The notes under the pieces: generated by a model
Databases searched by the model: none
Told to the model about the DNA's origin: nothing
The model's input: the letters and a program-made list of their open reading frames with translations, nothing else
Source: Theropithecus gelada
Lineage: Eukaryota; Chordata; Mammalia; Primates; Cercopithecidae
DNA: 64,000 bases
Assembly: GCF_003255815.1 (NCBI RefSeq)
Contig: NC_037680.1
Coordinates: 23,286,422-23,350,421 of the forward strand
Direction of reading: 5' to 3'
Translations under genes and position numbers: made by a program
Part shown: piece by piece, positions 24,666 to 37,256 of the stretch
Position numbering within the stretch: position 1 is the stretch's first letter
Layout of the letters: each line of letters opens with the position of its first letter

Positions 24666-25980
24666 CTCGTCCCTCTGGGCTCCTATGTAATTAGATGTCT
24701 AATAGGCACATGAGAGAATATCAAAAATCTTCATATGTTCCTAGGAATGCCCAAACACTGAAAAAATTCACACTAAGTGGGCTAATATTTGTAAGTTGGG
24801 ATTAGTCAGTATCTATGTGCCTAATTCATGGTTTAGAGTTGAGAACAAATACATTAGTTGGTAAGACAAAATAAGTGAAAGAACAATTAATACTCAATGT
24901 CTATGAAAAACAGAAGGCATTCTTGGTTAGATGTGCTTAACTACAAGAGGATTGCATGACAAATTTAAAAATAAAACAGAAATGTAGATAAATGTTGATG
25001 AGTACAAACTGAATATCCAAAATTGCAAATGTGGAAATACTGATTCAGATGGCACCATTTCATTATACTCTATTAGATGAAAGACTTCAGGTGACTCACA
25101 GATAAATCTGGAGTGAAGGGATTTCCCCACCACTACCCCCCACATTTTAAAATGTAAAACTAAAGTACCAAACAAAACCAAGTTGCAGATTTTCTACCAG
25201 TTTTCTAAAACATAGGCATATCAAAAATTTGTAAATATTCATGCCCCATCTAAAGCCTAATCTTTAAGCAAGTAAAAAAAAAAAAAAAAGTATTACCCTT
25301 TTTCCTGTAAAACAGATGATGATAATAGAACATAAATATCCTGAACTCTCCCAAGTTTTGACATCATCAATATCTGAAGGGTTTAACATCAAAACTCACA
25401 ATATCTAGTAGAAACCCTACAACATAATAGCTGAGAAGCATTGATAATGCAGACTCCTTCGTTTCTGGAACCAAAGAAGGCTGAAAGATGTCATAGCAAA
25501 AAAGAAACTCCTACTCATCAAAACTGTATTTTTTATTAATTCTAAGAGGCTGGTACTCACCACAATTCCTCTCAGATTTAGACATCTAATTAGGACCTGC
25601 ATTTTTAATACTCGTTAATACATGTAAAACATATGCATGCTGAACATATTAAAGAACAAAAGTTTCTGGGAGCTTTTTTCCATGGAAAAAATAAAGAAAA
25701 CGCAACTGTGTTCAAGTAGATCACTACCATCTGCCAGCATTTTATCTAAAATAAAACTGATTGAAAGAAGACAAATATTAAGTTCATGTTTCCAAAAGCT
25801 TGAATGTTCCTCAGGTAGTTCAATTCTAAAACTGTCACTGTTTCTATTTCTTATGTGTATGTGTTGGTATGTGCATTTTCCTTTTTCTACTCCTAGTTCT
25901 AAATACCAAAATCAATGAAATGGTTACTTTCATAAAGTCTACTGACATATTAAACAGTGTTCAAATTTCAGAGCAAATAA
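24666..25980. other. Unique intronic sequence
   Basis: An A-run lies at 25273-25289. The open frames on either strand lack recognisable protein content. Confidence 0.5.
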
Positions 25981-26312
25981 GAACTTAATTCTTTTTCTTT
26001 TTTTTTTTTTTTTTTTTTTTTGAGATGGAGTCTCGCTCTGTCGCCCAAGCTGGAGTGCAGTGGCCGGATCTCAGCTCACTGCAAGCTCCGCCTCCCGAGT
26101 TCACGCCATTCTCCTACCTCAGCCTCCCGAGTAGCTGGGACTACAGGCACCCACCACCGCGCCCGGCTGATTTTTTGTATTTTTTTTTTTTAGTAGAGAC
26201 GGTGTTTCACTGTGGTCTTGATCTCCTGACCTTGTGATCCGCCCGCCTCGGCCTCCCAAAGTGCTGGGATTACAGGCGTGAGCCACCGCGCCCGGCCATG
26301 AACTTAATTCTT
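25981..26312 (-). mobile_element. AluY, Old World monkey type, with 13-bp target-site duplication
   Basis: Flanks 'gaacttaattctt' occur at 25981-25993 and 26300-26312. The body has 'gtggccggatctcagctc' and ends 'accgcgcccggcc'. It carries two lesions: a T-run expansion (about 26178-26190), and a deletion between 'tttcac' and 'tggtcttgatctcc' that removes the usual 'gttagccagg' block. Confidence 0.94.
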
Positions 26313-27478
26313 AACCTCTGCTTCTCTTTCAAAAAATACTGCAAATAAAATATGAATGTCTTTAAATATCTTTGAAGACTTGGAAAAATAATAATATTGC
26401 TACTAAAATAACTGCATAATCCTACCAATCACTCTTCATAAACTTAAAAGCTATCATCTTTTCATTCCCGTCAATTATAATAAAACAGTAAGTCAAGAAT
26501 TCTTAAATCTTTGCAGTAATGGCATTGAACTATTTCCTGGTTTCCTAGCAGTGATCCTCTTATAAAATAGTATAGAAAAATACTTTACAATAAAAGTGAG
26601 TTCGTTTTTTCTGTTTTAAAAAGTTAAAAATTCCCTTTGAAAATCCTGAGGCTTTTTCTAATACTAAGTAATGATACAAAAAGAAAGCTAAGAATCATTA
26701 CATTTGAATAAGAAATTCCATAATACAATTGCTACATGTGCACATGCAGGCCCCCCCCCACACACACACACACAAAATATACATATAATATATGCTTTGA
26801 ATTATATTGGCTTTTATGAAAATATTTCTCATTGTATTTAAATTTATAATAAAGGAAAAAATAATGACAAAAACTAATTCACATTCTTATCTACTTAAAT
26901 TTTCTAAAAATCTTGGAACCACCAGAACAGTCTGAATACAAATAAATATCTGTATCAATACTGGATACACAGAGAAACTACAAGCTAAAATCCCCCCATA
27001 CCCTATATTTTAGATCTCTACTATAGTGAAAGATAGGTTACCAAGTGAGGGAAATTTCCTTAGAAACATATTAGAGTAAATGACCCTTTCAGCATGCTGA
27101 CTCAAGTGAACATTGTTCAAATGGTACCAAAGTAAACAAACAAAAAAACCTCAGAACTATATTCAAAGGAAGAAACTTACTTCTTAAAGCATATTGCCTT
27201 ATTTACCTTTATATCATTTGTGCCTAGCACATAATGTGTGTTCATCAAATGTATACCTGCTATTCCAGATCACTGAGGAGGAAACTGGCTTTTCTGAACT
27301 ACATACCAAGTATAGCGACAAGCAGAAACTACTCATTCATTTTCACTCTGAGATCTAGCATAATACATGAACTCTACAGATGCACTTAGTACCTTAATTT
27401 TTGGCAGAGGGGAAAGTGGTAAGTTTGACAAGTTAATGCCAAATAATGAATCACTTACTGATTGTGTGTATTTATATA
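26313..27478. other. Unique intronic sequence
   Basis: Has a short C-run plus (CA)n at 26751-26774. No gene is seen. Confidence 0.5.
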
Positions 27479-27821
27479 CACAGTCATACATTGCTTAATG
27501 ATGATACCTTCTGAGAAATGTGTCATTAGGCAATTTTCTTATTGTGTGAGCATCACAGAGTATACTGACACAAATCTAGATGGTGTAGCCTACTACATAT
27601 CCATGCTATATTTGCATAGCCTATTGCTCCTAGGCTACAAACCTGTACAATATGTTACTGTATTTAATATTGTAGGCAACTATAACACAGTGGTATCTGT
27701 GTATCTAAGCATAGAAAAAGTAAATTCTGTAGTAAAAATAGGCAATTACCTATCTTATGGGACCACCATTGCACATGCAATCTATCGTTGACCAAAATGT
27801 TATGTGGCACATGACTGTGTA
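27477..27821 (+). mobile_element. Mariner/Tigger-type non-autonomous DNA transposon fossil
   Basis: The ends are inverted copies: 'cacagtcatacattgc' on the left, and 'ggcacatgactgtg' on the right. The element is flanked by TA dinucleotides (27477-27478, 27820-27821). The interior includes 'tagcctattgctcctaggct' and 'ttatgggaccacc', which I recognise as a high-copy MITE-like repeat, but I cannot fix its name. The 109-aa open frame through it is not a transposase. Confidence 0.8.
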
Positions 27822-27835
27822 TTTGTGTAGATATA

Positions 27836-27862
27836 TGTGTGTGTGTGTATGTATATATATAA
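27836..27862 (+). repeat. Short (TG)n/(TA)n microsatellite
   Basis: 'tgtgtgtgtgtatgtatata', immediately after the DNA transposon. Confidence 0.8.
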
Positions 27863-28431
27863 CTGTATTTAAGTGGAAGAAAGCAGTATTACATTAGATT
27901 TTTAAAGAAAAATTTTAGAACATCTACGTACATAGAGTAACTTAAAATGCTGCCAAAACAAACTTACTGAGCCAATGTAATGAGTAAATATGAATAATTT
28001 ATTATTAGCATTATCTAGTTTTTAAAAGAATTATAACCACTAAAGTAGTTTGTGACCTCTGTAATTTTGACTAAATTAATTTACATTCCAAATCCTTTTC
28101 ACATAGATAGGACAAAGGTAAATTTCAGTTCCATTCCAGACAAATTTCATAACTAGTAAAATGCAAATAACACAACTTTCATCCATATTGCTAGTTCTTT
28201 TCCTGCCTTCCATTCCTACTATTAATGTTCTCATTTAGAATCTCACTATTTTTCTACTAGAGATTTAGAATCCAATGACCATCTCCTATACTGATCAATG
28301 GTCTCCATCCAATACTGCTGTAATAATTGTCCTGTCCAGTTTTCCTTACCTCACTCTCATGTTCTCTTATAGCTCTCATTGGTGTTTTTGCCTGAAAAAG
28401 CATCATTTCCCCTTATTTAAATCCCAGCAAT
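27863..28431. other. Unique intronic sequence
   Basis: No feature is recognised. Confidence 0.5.
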
Positions 28432-28729
28432 GGGTCAGACACAGTGGCTCATGTCTATAATTCTTGAACTTCAGGAGGCCAAGGTGGGAGGATAACTTGA
28501 GGCTAAGAGTTCAAGGCCAACCTGGGCAACATAGCAAGACACTGTCTCTGCAAAACAAAACTAAAAAGTAGCTGGGCATGGTTGCATATACGTGTACTAG
28601 CTAGGACTAGCTACTACAGGAGGCTGAGGTGGGAGGATCATTTGAGCTGAGGAGTTCAAGACTGCAGTGAGCTATGACTGCACTACCACACTCCAACAGA
28701 GCAAGACTTTGTTTAAAAAAAAAAAAAAA
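28432..28729 (+). mobile_element. AluJ (old)
   Basis: Reads 'gggtcagacacagtggctca' through 'tagctgggcatggttgcata' to a 14-bp A tail. Highly diverged. Confidence 0.88.
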
Positions 28730-29543
28730 TATATCAGCCATGTAATGTAATTTTCCTTTTGCTCTCCTGTACTCAATTCATGTGGTTTGAATGGGGTGGA
28801 CTCCACTTCCTGATTCCAAAGTGATGATGTAGTATAGGCCTTGCCAAATATGGTATCAGATGCATTTGTTTCATTAAGAAGTCCAAAAGCCACATGATAC
28901 AAAAAAAGTACAGTTGGTTCATCTCAAGACTTTGTTAGAACTTCTGAAAAAACAGGTACTCGCAGATAAGACAACTAAGCTGGTGGAATATAAGCTTAGC
29001 TCTGGGAGTGATCCATATGGAAAGAGCCTGTTCCAGCATGTAAAACACAGGAAAGAAGAGTCAAGGATGCAGGAGAACGAATGACATCTCTGGATACAGC
29101 TTGCCCACAGACAACTACCCTAAGACTTTCAGTTACACGACTCAATTACATTTTCTTTCATGTTTATGTGATTTTGAATTGAGTTTGTATCGCACAAAAG
29201 AATCCAGAGTAACAAAGCTTTCGAATGCTGCCCATTACCTATAGTAAAAGCTCTACAAATTCTTAATCTTGAATTTAAGAATGTATATGAACTAGAAAAA
29301 AATTTGTCTATCACCCAACCTGATCTCCCATAACTCCTCCTAACTCAGAATATGTTCATGCTAAACCAAGCTTTTAAAATTTCCAAACATTTCCCCATCT
29401 TTCCTGTGAACTTTTGTTCACAATACTTCCTTCTCCTACAGTGCTCTTCCATTTCATCTCTATTTACCAAAATCTTTAACATCCCCTTAGATCTATGTCA
29501 GAATTTGCTACGCAAGAATTAAACCCACTTCTCTGTACTGTAC
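28730..29543. other. Unique intronic sequence
   Basis: No exon is recognised. The stretch 29430-29520 is faintly L2-like ('tctcctacagtgctcttcc'). Confidence 0.45.
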
Positions 29544-29842
29544 TTTTTTTTTTTTTTTTGAGATGGAGTTTCACTGTTGTTGCCCAGGCTGGAGTGCAAT
29601 AACATAATCTCGGCTCACCACAACCTCCACCTCCCGGGTTCAAGCGATTCTCCTATCCCAGCCTCCTGAGTAGCTGGAATTACAGGTGCCCACCACAACG
29701 CCTGGCTAATTTTGGTATTTTTAGTAGAGATGGGGTTTCACCATGTTGGCCAGGCTGGTCTCGAACTCCTGACTCCAGGTGATCCGCCCGCCTCGGCCTC
29801 CCAAAGTGCTGGGATTACAGGCGTGAGCCACTGCGCCCAGCC
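29544..29842 (-). mobile_element. AluS
   Basis: Poly-T 29544-29559, 'gagatggagtttcactgttg' and end 'ctgcgcccagcc'. No clear flanking duplication was found. Confidence 0.93.
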
Positions 29843-30289
29843 TTCTTCTAAACTTCTTCAGTGAATACTGCCCTCCTGTAGAACTGAGTATTCTGTGTGA
29901 GTTCTACAGTAATATCATGTGTATATGGTATACATGTCCTATGTCCCATGCCCTGTAGAGATAGCTAGCTAACATGACAGTCAAATGCCTTCTCTTTGAA
30001 AAGGCAAATAACCACGAAGGACTGAGGCTGAAAAAGGAAATGTGAACGAAGAAGTCATATTAGAGTGACTCCAAAGACAGAAGCACTGTTACACTTATTC
30101 CCCAAAAATCTCTAATTCTAAAAATTAAAGTTGAATATATACATATGTTTTAATTCAAGGAGACGTACAAATAAGCCTAGGAAAAAGTTAAATTAAATGA
30201 TGCAGTGAATAAGCTGACAAAGTTGAATGAGAGACACGACAAATTGTCGTTTATGTTAGAATTCCTTAAATCCTGATCTTGATGTTAAT

Positions 30290-30490
30290 TCTTTGTTCAT
30301 GACATCATAAAACTTAGGAACAGATAAAATCATAAACCTTCAGTTACAAATGAAAAAAATAAAAATATTAAATCCTCGAAAGTTAATACTAATACTCTAA
30401 AGTTATTTTTTTCAGGCCAAATAATTAATGGCAGAGCTGAGATTAAAACCTAGGACTGCTGATTATCCTACTATAGTATGCTGTTTCTTT
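30290..30490 (-). repeat. MIR SINE (reverse, diverged)
   Basis: 'taatggcagagctgagatta' and 'aacctaggactgctgattat' match the reversed MIR segment. Confidence 0.6.
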
Positions 30491-30927
30491 CAAACACAAG
30501 TGGTTATTATTCTTTTGGTAAACTCTTTTATGTATATATACAATTTAAAATATTTTATTAAAGATCATTTAAAGATTTATTTTTGGGGGGCAGATTCTAA
30601 GTCGGGGGCTACAAACATAAAGGCCTAAATGGGCCAATTAAGCAACATAAATGTGAAAATTAGGCTGGTATAAAACAATGGTGACCATTATTAGTATTTG
30701 TGACCAAAATGAAGAATGTCTATCTGTCTAAAAGCATTAATTTTAAAAAATGTTTAAACAATTGCAGTGTCCAAGCAAAATACTTCTTTGGGCCAAATTC
30801 TAATGTCATTTATTCTGATAGTGACTGTTCCATAAATTTAAAAGTCATTGTTCATGGGTGGCCACTGTCAAAACTAAAAAGCCTTAAAATACAATCACAT
30901 GAAATTTTACACAATATCACAGGCACA

Positions 30928-31136
30928 TTCTAGATCGGGGTGTCCAATCTTGGCTTCCCTTGGCCATGTTGAAAAACAGTCATCTTGGGCCACACATAAA
31001 ATACACAAACAATAACAATAGCTGATGAGATTTTTAAAAAATCTCATGTTTTAAGAAAGTTAGAAAATGTAAGAATTTGTGTTGGGCCACATTCAAAGCT
31101 GTCCTGGGCTGCGGGCTGGACAAGCTTGTTCTAGAC
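30928..31136 (+). mobile_element. hAT-type non-autonomous DNA transposon fossil (MER1-group-like)
   Basis: Body 30936-31128, containing 'ggggtgtccaatcttggctt' and 'cttgggccacacataaaata' and ending 'ctggacaagcttg'. It is flanked by 8-bp direct repeats TTCTAGAT and TTCTAGAC, matching the hAT target preference nTCTAGAn. The MER1/Charlie-related name is from memory and tentative; the hAT class is well supported by the 8-bp duplication. Confidence 0.82.
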
Positions 31137-31489
31137 TAGTATTTCCTGAACTAAGAAACTTTTTTTCTACAAATACTTTTATACAAGGGAAATTCCAGAA
31201 AATTATATTTTCTTTTGTCAAAATTTACATAACAGATAATGACAGCTTTCATAGTCTGATTAATATAACCCATGAAAGTGAAAACAATGTGTATGGAATT
31301 CTTTAGTTTAATCCAGTAAAACTGAGTAACACCAGCCCTTAAGTGACTAGTTTCTGTGTTTCTATGTAGAAGAGATGATATCTTTAGGCAGAGGATACTG
31401 GCAGTGCCCAGAGCAGGAAAAAAGCAAGTAAATTAACAAAGTGAATGGCAACCATATTTTTCAAACTCTAATAAATCATTCCTTTGACC
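31137..31489. other. Unique intronic sequence
   Basis: Nothing is recognised. Confidence 0.5.
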
Positions 31490-32060
31490 ATATTTTCTAA
31501 GCGGCTACTATCTGCTAGGTGGCATACTAGGTACTAGGGATAAAACAATAAACAAGATAGACATGACCATTGTCATCATAAAGCTTAGAATAAAATGGGG
31601 AGAAAAAAATCAAGCAAACAAAATTATTACAAGTTATATAAAATGTTATTACAGAGGGAGAAAGAGTGCTAAAATAGAGGTCTCATTTTACATCGGGTGC
31701 TCAGAAAAGGTCTCTCTGAAATGATGAAAACTTTAGCTACTTGAGAAAGCCATGAAGAACAAGGGGTGTGGGTTGGAGGCACGAGTAAGTACTGCCAACA
31801 AAGGAACCAGCAAGCAGTAATAGGACTTGAGGCAGGAAAAAGTTTGATGTTTCAAAGTGAGTAAACAAGGCCAGTACTGCTACAGCACATTAACGAGAAG
31901 ACAGGGTATGAGATGAAGTTGCAGAGGCAGACAGTGCCCAGTTCGCGTGGACCACAGCAACTTTGTGCATACTCTGGATTTTACATAGGCAATAGGAAAT
32001 CACGGATGGCTTTCAATCAGGGATTATTTAATCAAGGTTACAAGTATCAGCAAATGGATA
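31490..32060 (-). repeat. L2 LINE 3' region (reverse)
   Basis: 'ggcggctactatctgctagg'-like start (seen as 'gcggctactatctgctaggt'), then 'agaaaaggtctctctgaaat', 'gacttgaggcaggaaa' and 'caggccagtactgc'-like segments (seen as 'caaggccagtactgc'), follow the order of a reversed L2 3' end over about 570 bp. The 62-aa open frame at 31913-32101 overlaps it. Confidence 0.75.
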
Positions 32061-32079
32061 TAGGCACTAAGCTTTCTTT

Positions 32080-32135
32080 CAATCAACAAAGGGTTCACTA
32101 AGTGCTTGCTGTGTGCTAGCACCATATGTCCATGT
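32080..32135 (-). repeat. L2 tail fragment (reverse)
   Basis: 'caatcaacaaagggttcact' with 'agtgcttgctgtgtgctag' is a second, short L2 end. Confidence 0.55.
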
Positions 32136-33671
32136 TTGTCAAGTTTGGCTTTGTTATCACCACTGCTAGCATAGGCACTGGCTCTTAACATAAAATCTCT
32201 TAATAAATACTAATGACAGAAAGAATAATGGAAACAAGCTTAGAAAAGAATGAAAAGATAACTAGTCTGGAGGAATTTTGACCAAACCATCCCACCCCTC
32301 AATGCGCTCTCAACTACACATATTCAACCAGGACTTTCTTCTAAAGAAGGGGAGTGTTATATTTTTATTATCAGTATGAGATGGTGAACAAAGAAAAACA
32401 CAGGAGAGACTTTAGGAAAAATTTCACTAAAATACAGAATTATGTTCTTTAGAAAGACAGCAGGATGAAATGAACATTACTGCCCTTTTGTGAGCAGTAG
32501 GTGTGACTCAGCTCCTGCTTCCCCCTTGCAGTTATCTTTGTGGGCTGGCAGCTCAGAAGACTAGCAGGTCCATGGGGGTGAACAAACACCAGGGCCTGAA
32601 CAATGGAATAGCATGAATAAATGAAAGATGAACAAGAATTAGTCATTAATGGAAAGGACAATGTGCTCCAAAGAGGGTAGCTGGCCAAATGTGACCCCAA
32701 GAAAATAAGAAAGCATGAAAGCTGCCTAAAGAAAGGATAAGGAAAGGAAAGGGCAACAGAGTATCTGCATTGTAGCTCTGGAGGCCCCATGTACAGGAAA
32801 TCAGAGACAGTAGCAAAAGTAAACTTATTGACTAAGACCTTAATAAAAGCATAAAATCTTTCTCAGATAAACAAATAAATGTTAGAGATGAAAGCAGAAT
32901 TAAATACATCTTTCATTTTTCTAATTTTTTTCCTGTCATATGCAGACTAACCATGAAGACACTCAACACTTAAAAACAACTAGATAAGAAGTGCTCTAAA
33001 ATCAGACTAATAGTCTCAATTATTACGTTAAAAACAAGCACATTAATTATAAAAGCAAAACTATGATGGCCCTTATTCTACAGTCAGAGTTCTTTTATAT
33101 AATATATTTTGCATCCATTTGGGGATGGGTTTTTTCCCCTTTTATCTTCCATTCCATTCATTAAAAATAATGATTGTCTCCCCTCTGTAAAAGTATAATA
33201 AACATCCAGTTTGTCTTTTAAAATACAGTTGTCAAATTTAAAGGGTAAATATACAAGAGATTTATCCTAGAGGTCTTTAAGGCACAGAGTTTGTTAGGAA
33301 TAATGTCTTGTATCCATATGAACTGCTACCCAGGGAGCCGTATAGAACCTTACATGTAATATTTTATTTTTTTAAATAAGCTAGAAAGGATATTAAAAGT
33401 ATCTACTTGAAGTTGCACTGCAGTGCTTAACTCCTGGGAAGCAATGGTTTCACAGTGCTTGCTACTAACTACACAAACACTTTTGAATTGGCAATCTGTG
33501 GTAAGAATAAACTACAAACTCCATAACAAGAAAACCTTGTCCCCCTCCTAACTGGAATATTTTCATCGAGAACACTGACAAAGGAACACAAAGGAACATG
33601 GAAAAGATGAAGCCTAGAAACCATCCTTTAGGGATAATGATGATAGGTTTAAGTTCTAGTTTTACAATGAA
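32136..33671. other. Unique intronic sequence
   Basis: A minus-strand open frame of 113 aa (32449-32790) shows no recognisable domain. No gene is supported. Confidence 0.5.
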
Positions 33672-33787
33672 GAATGTGTGTGCAGGTGTGTGTGTGTGTG
33701 TGTATGTATGTGCGCGCGCACGCATGCATATATGTGTATATGAGAAAGAGAAGAGAGGGGGAGAGAGGAAAGAGACAGACAGAAAGT
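33672..33787 (+). repeat. (TG)n/(CG)n alternating tract joined to a purine tract
   Basis: TG repeats pass into 'tgtgcgcgcgcacgcatgca' and then, from about 33742, into a nearly pure GA stretch of about 45 bases. The GC-alternating core is a strong Z-DNA candidate, and the purine tract could form a triplex. Confidence 0.95.
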
Positions 33788-36700
33788 GGCAGAGACTGAC
33801 CAAATGGTTGGCTATTTGGTTTGCAGGATTATCCTACTTCAGTAGATTTGTAGATCTACTGAATCTAGGATGAGAATGGGATCATCCTAACTAACTGTCA
33901 GCTACATTTTCAACATAAAGTCAGCATGCCTAAATTAAACAATCCTGTCAATCAGAGGAAACTTTAGCGAGATGAAATACTGTGGAAGAAGCCCTAAGGG
34001 CCATGCAAGTCTAGAATTAGGCCGCGGTGTGTGCTGGCTAGATAGGAGAGCAAGACTGGTACAAAAACAAACCAAAAGAAGACCCCACAACAAGGCAGTA
34101 TAGGATAGCAAAGCTAGTAGGCTAAATGACAGAAAAGCCTCAAAAGAGGAAAATTCAAATGACCTGTGACTTTTGAGGATCAAGAGAACATCACAGATTC
34201 ACAGACCCAGAAAACACGTGGTGTCTGGCCCTCCAGCATCCAACAAGAATCAAGAACTGCAATATGTCTCAAGACTGGGTGAAGTACCATACCTACTTCT
34301 AATTGTAAAATACAATAATATATATTTTAATCAAGACATATTTAGGTTTAATTTAATTAAATAATTTACCATGCTTTAACTGGAATTAAGACAGAATAGT
34401 TGTTAAGACAATGGACTTAAGAAGAACGAATAGTATATAGTCTTTGCAGGTGGCCAGACTTGAACTCAAATCACATATCCACCACTAATCCAGGCACTTT
34501 GCAGCCTCCCATCAGCCATTTATGGCAATCCAGGGGTTCTGTCCTCATGCTTGTACTTCATGGTTGCAGACATCACAACCAGTCAAATGTAAGAAAGGGG
34601 AGTTGGCCTTCTTCTTTTATAAGTAAAATTTAAAATCAAACCACTTTGCTGGAAGAACTCCCAGTAGTCACCCACTTAACTCTAATTTGCCACAACTTGG
34701 AGACTGATCAACCCAAGCTGCAAGGAGAGTAGGGAAAATTTGGCAAAGGAGAATGGGATCATCCTAACTAATTTAAGTCCATGTTGCTTCACTCCCAAGG
34801 GCTGTATACTTATCCATCCTAAAGAAAACTGTGATTCTGTTAACAAGGAAGAAGGCTGTTAAGTGGGCAATGATCAGTATCTGTCACAATACCTCAGATG
34901 AAACAAAAAAATGTAATTGTAAGCATCTGAGGGTGAAAAAAAATGATTTTTAAATAACAGAGATTCTTTCAGTTCAGTAAAGATACTACAGAATGAAAAA
35001 TGAATAAAATATCCTCGATGTCTAGTTTAAGGTACAGTCTAAGAAAGTAGAAATGCTTCATCCTGGAACGAATGATTAACATTTCATAACACAAAAGTTA
35101 ATGCCTTCCCTCAAGCCCCATAGTCAAAACTTTTTTCTGTATCTTGTGAAGTATCTAAGGCAAAGCTGTAATATAACCTAAGAATAACAATAACTATTGA
35201 CAACTTTTGACAGAATAACTTGAGCTTTCGTAATCTATAATAAAACTAAACATCTCTAACATGAACCATGATATATTCTTTTAGTTGTCAAGATAAAGCA
35301 GAATCAAACTGATTAATTAGGCTGAAGTATTTATTCTTTCAATAATAAAATACATTTCAGATAGTAAGATTATAACAACAACAACTACATGTTCAGAAGT
35401 GAGAAAAACACCAATATGTACCTACATTCAAAGTCTTTCTCATCAGACACAATCGTATTTGTTCAGAGTATTTTGCATAGAAGGCAATATTGGTGTTTAA
35501 TCATTTTACCTTTATGAGTTTTGATGATTTCATGTACCAAGTATACAAAAAAGTAACAATTGGAGAGCACAAATTTTTCATATCTTTAAAAATCTCCACA
35601 GATCTCAGACTTATTTGGTGTAACAAACGGTTACTCTTGCACTTCAATCTAGGACTGAATGCACGTATTTGTTAACTTAGTATTGTGCGATCAAGTTTTC
35701 ATGCTACTGCTATTTTTCTAAAAGTATTCAAAAAAGTTACTTGGTAAAGAGTAGAGAAGTTATCACTGTTCAAATATAAGTTAAACTAGCAAGACATGTC
35801 TTTGGGTTAAAGACTGATTACATTAGTATGGTTAACTGCAAAGGCTAAATGGCATACCTTGAAAGATGACAGACACCATTGTTAGGCCATGGAGGTTATG
35901 GCTATCAGAGAGTAAGGCTTTATACATCATCATCTTTCAGATATCCACCTCCCAAATAAGACTGCTTCAAAGAGCACTGTGACACTTAGCCTCAAATGCT
36001 TCAGGCTTCAAAGGGAGTAGGGAAGCCATATGCGCAGAAGTGTTTGCTTGCTATCCACACACATATATTTGTGATACAATAATGTAATTCTGAAAAACTG
36101 CATAATCAAAATGAAATCAAACAAGAGATATAGAAATGGCTCATTTTAATGTTCTAATCACTGTAGAAATTTATTATATTTAATGGTACTGTTAAATGAA
36201 AAAGTGCCATAAAGTCAACTGGATTACTTGACCTTAAGTAATATAATACAATTGGTGCTGCAAAAACACAATTAAATGGGATGTGAAAGCAACCATAAAC
36301 AGTCATATTTTAACACAGCAATAGTCACAACTTTTATATTAACATGTTCATTGAAATTCCTCATACTATTAGTGACTCAACAATATTCACTTATTACTAT
36401 ATTCACAATATTCACTATATCAGAATATAAAACACTAAATTATGTAAAGAAGGATACACTTTACATAAAAAAAAAAAATTCTGAATACGCACTAAAACAG
36501 CATTTTACTTTTAAAATCCTAAGCCATGTAACTGGAATGCTCACCGTTATTCCATCTGACGCTATGCATTCTCAGAGACGATACATGGCTTTCATACAGA
36601 AAATGGTTACTCTCTGAATTCCTCAAGTTCCTACTAGGAACAGCAAGTTACATTTAAGTCACAAGCTGCTATGTCTCCTGTGGCCACTTTACAAGCAGCA

Positions 36701-36839
36701 GATGGGTACAGGTACTGGAGGTAAGGTGGGCATTGCAGCTTCCAACATGCTCTTCCTCTAAGAACCTATCTGCTCTAACTCCATTCATTATCAGCCCAAA
36801 ACTTTTCATTCCTGCCCAAACCAATGCAGTCCTACACAC
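33788..36839. other. Unique intronic sequence
   Basis: No Alu or LTR in about 3 kb. A 23-bp exact repeat ('gagaatgggatcatcctaac'+'taa') occurs at 33872-33894 and 34749-34771. Nothing else is recognised. Confidence 0.5.
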
Positions 36840-36903
36840 AGGCTTATCCGATTATTTTAAAAAGTACATAACACTTAAAGTTTTATATTATTTGTGATAA
36901 TAA
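36840..36903 (+). repeat. 64-bp direct repeat, copy 1 (3' side of the GTDC1 exon)
   Basis: Begins 'aggcttatcc' and ends 'taataa'. It matches 38170-38233 at 60 of 64 positions in the same orientation. It is not an Alu, MIR, L2 or LTR segment that I recognise. Confidence 0.9.
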
Positions 36904-37119
36904 ATGGCAAAAACATTAGCTATGTTAACCACCATAGGATAGTCTTCCACTATTTAACCATCAGGAGAATACACAGGAATACATACAAATGGAGAATAAG
37001 GAGGAAGAGATGTTCAAGGGGATTCCATCCCGTCTCTTCTCTCAGTTAAAATGTAATGAGTATTTACCTCCATCTTTTCAATGTGTCCCATAAGACTCTT
37101 ATTTTCTAAATTATTATTA

Positions 37120-37256
37120 TTAGGGATGAGGGTCTCACTCCATTGCCCAGGGTGGAGTGCAGTGGCACAATCCTGGCTCACTGCAGCCTTGAACTCCTGG
37201 GATCAAGTAATCCTCCCACCTCAGCCTCCTGAGTGCACATGCCACCATGCCCAGCT
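37120..37256 (-). mobile_element. Alu monomer fragment
   Basis: 'agggtggagtgcagtggcac' to 'gccaccatgcccagct', with the usual 'gtagctgggattaca' block missing. A single arm only. Confidence 0.8.

Noticed and set aside
27462..27791. 109-aa open frame, possible transposase remnant
   Set aside because: The element is a short non-autonomous fossil with no transposase motif; the frame is chance.
32449..32790. 113-aa minus-strand open frame
   Set aside because: No recognisable domain, no splice or promoter context, and a start-to-stop length expected by chance in 64 kb.
36276..36617. 113-aa plus-strand open frame close to the exon
   Set aside because: Low-complexity Ile/Thr/Lys-rich text across a poly-A run, antisense to the gene; chance.
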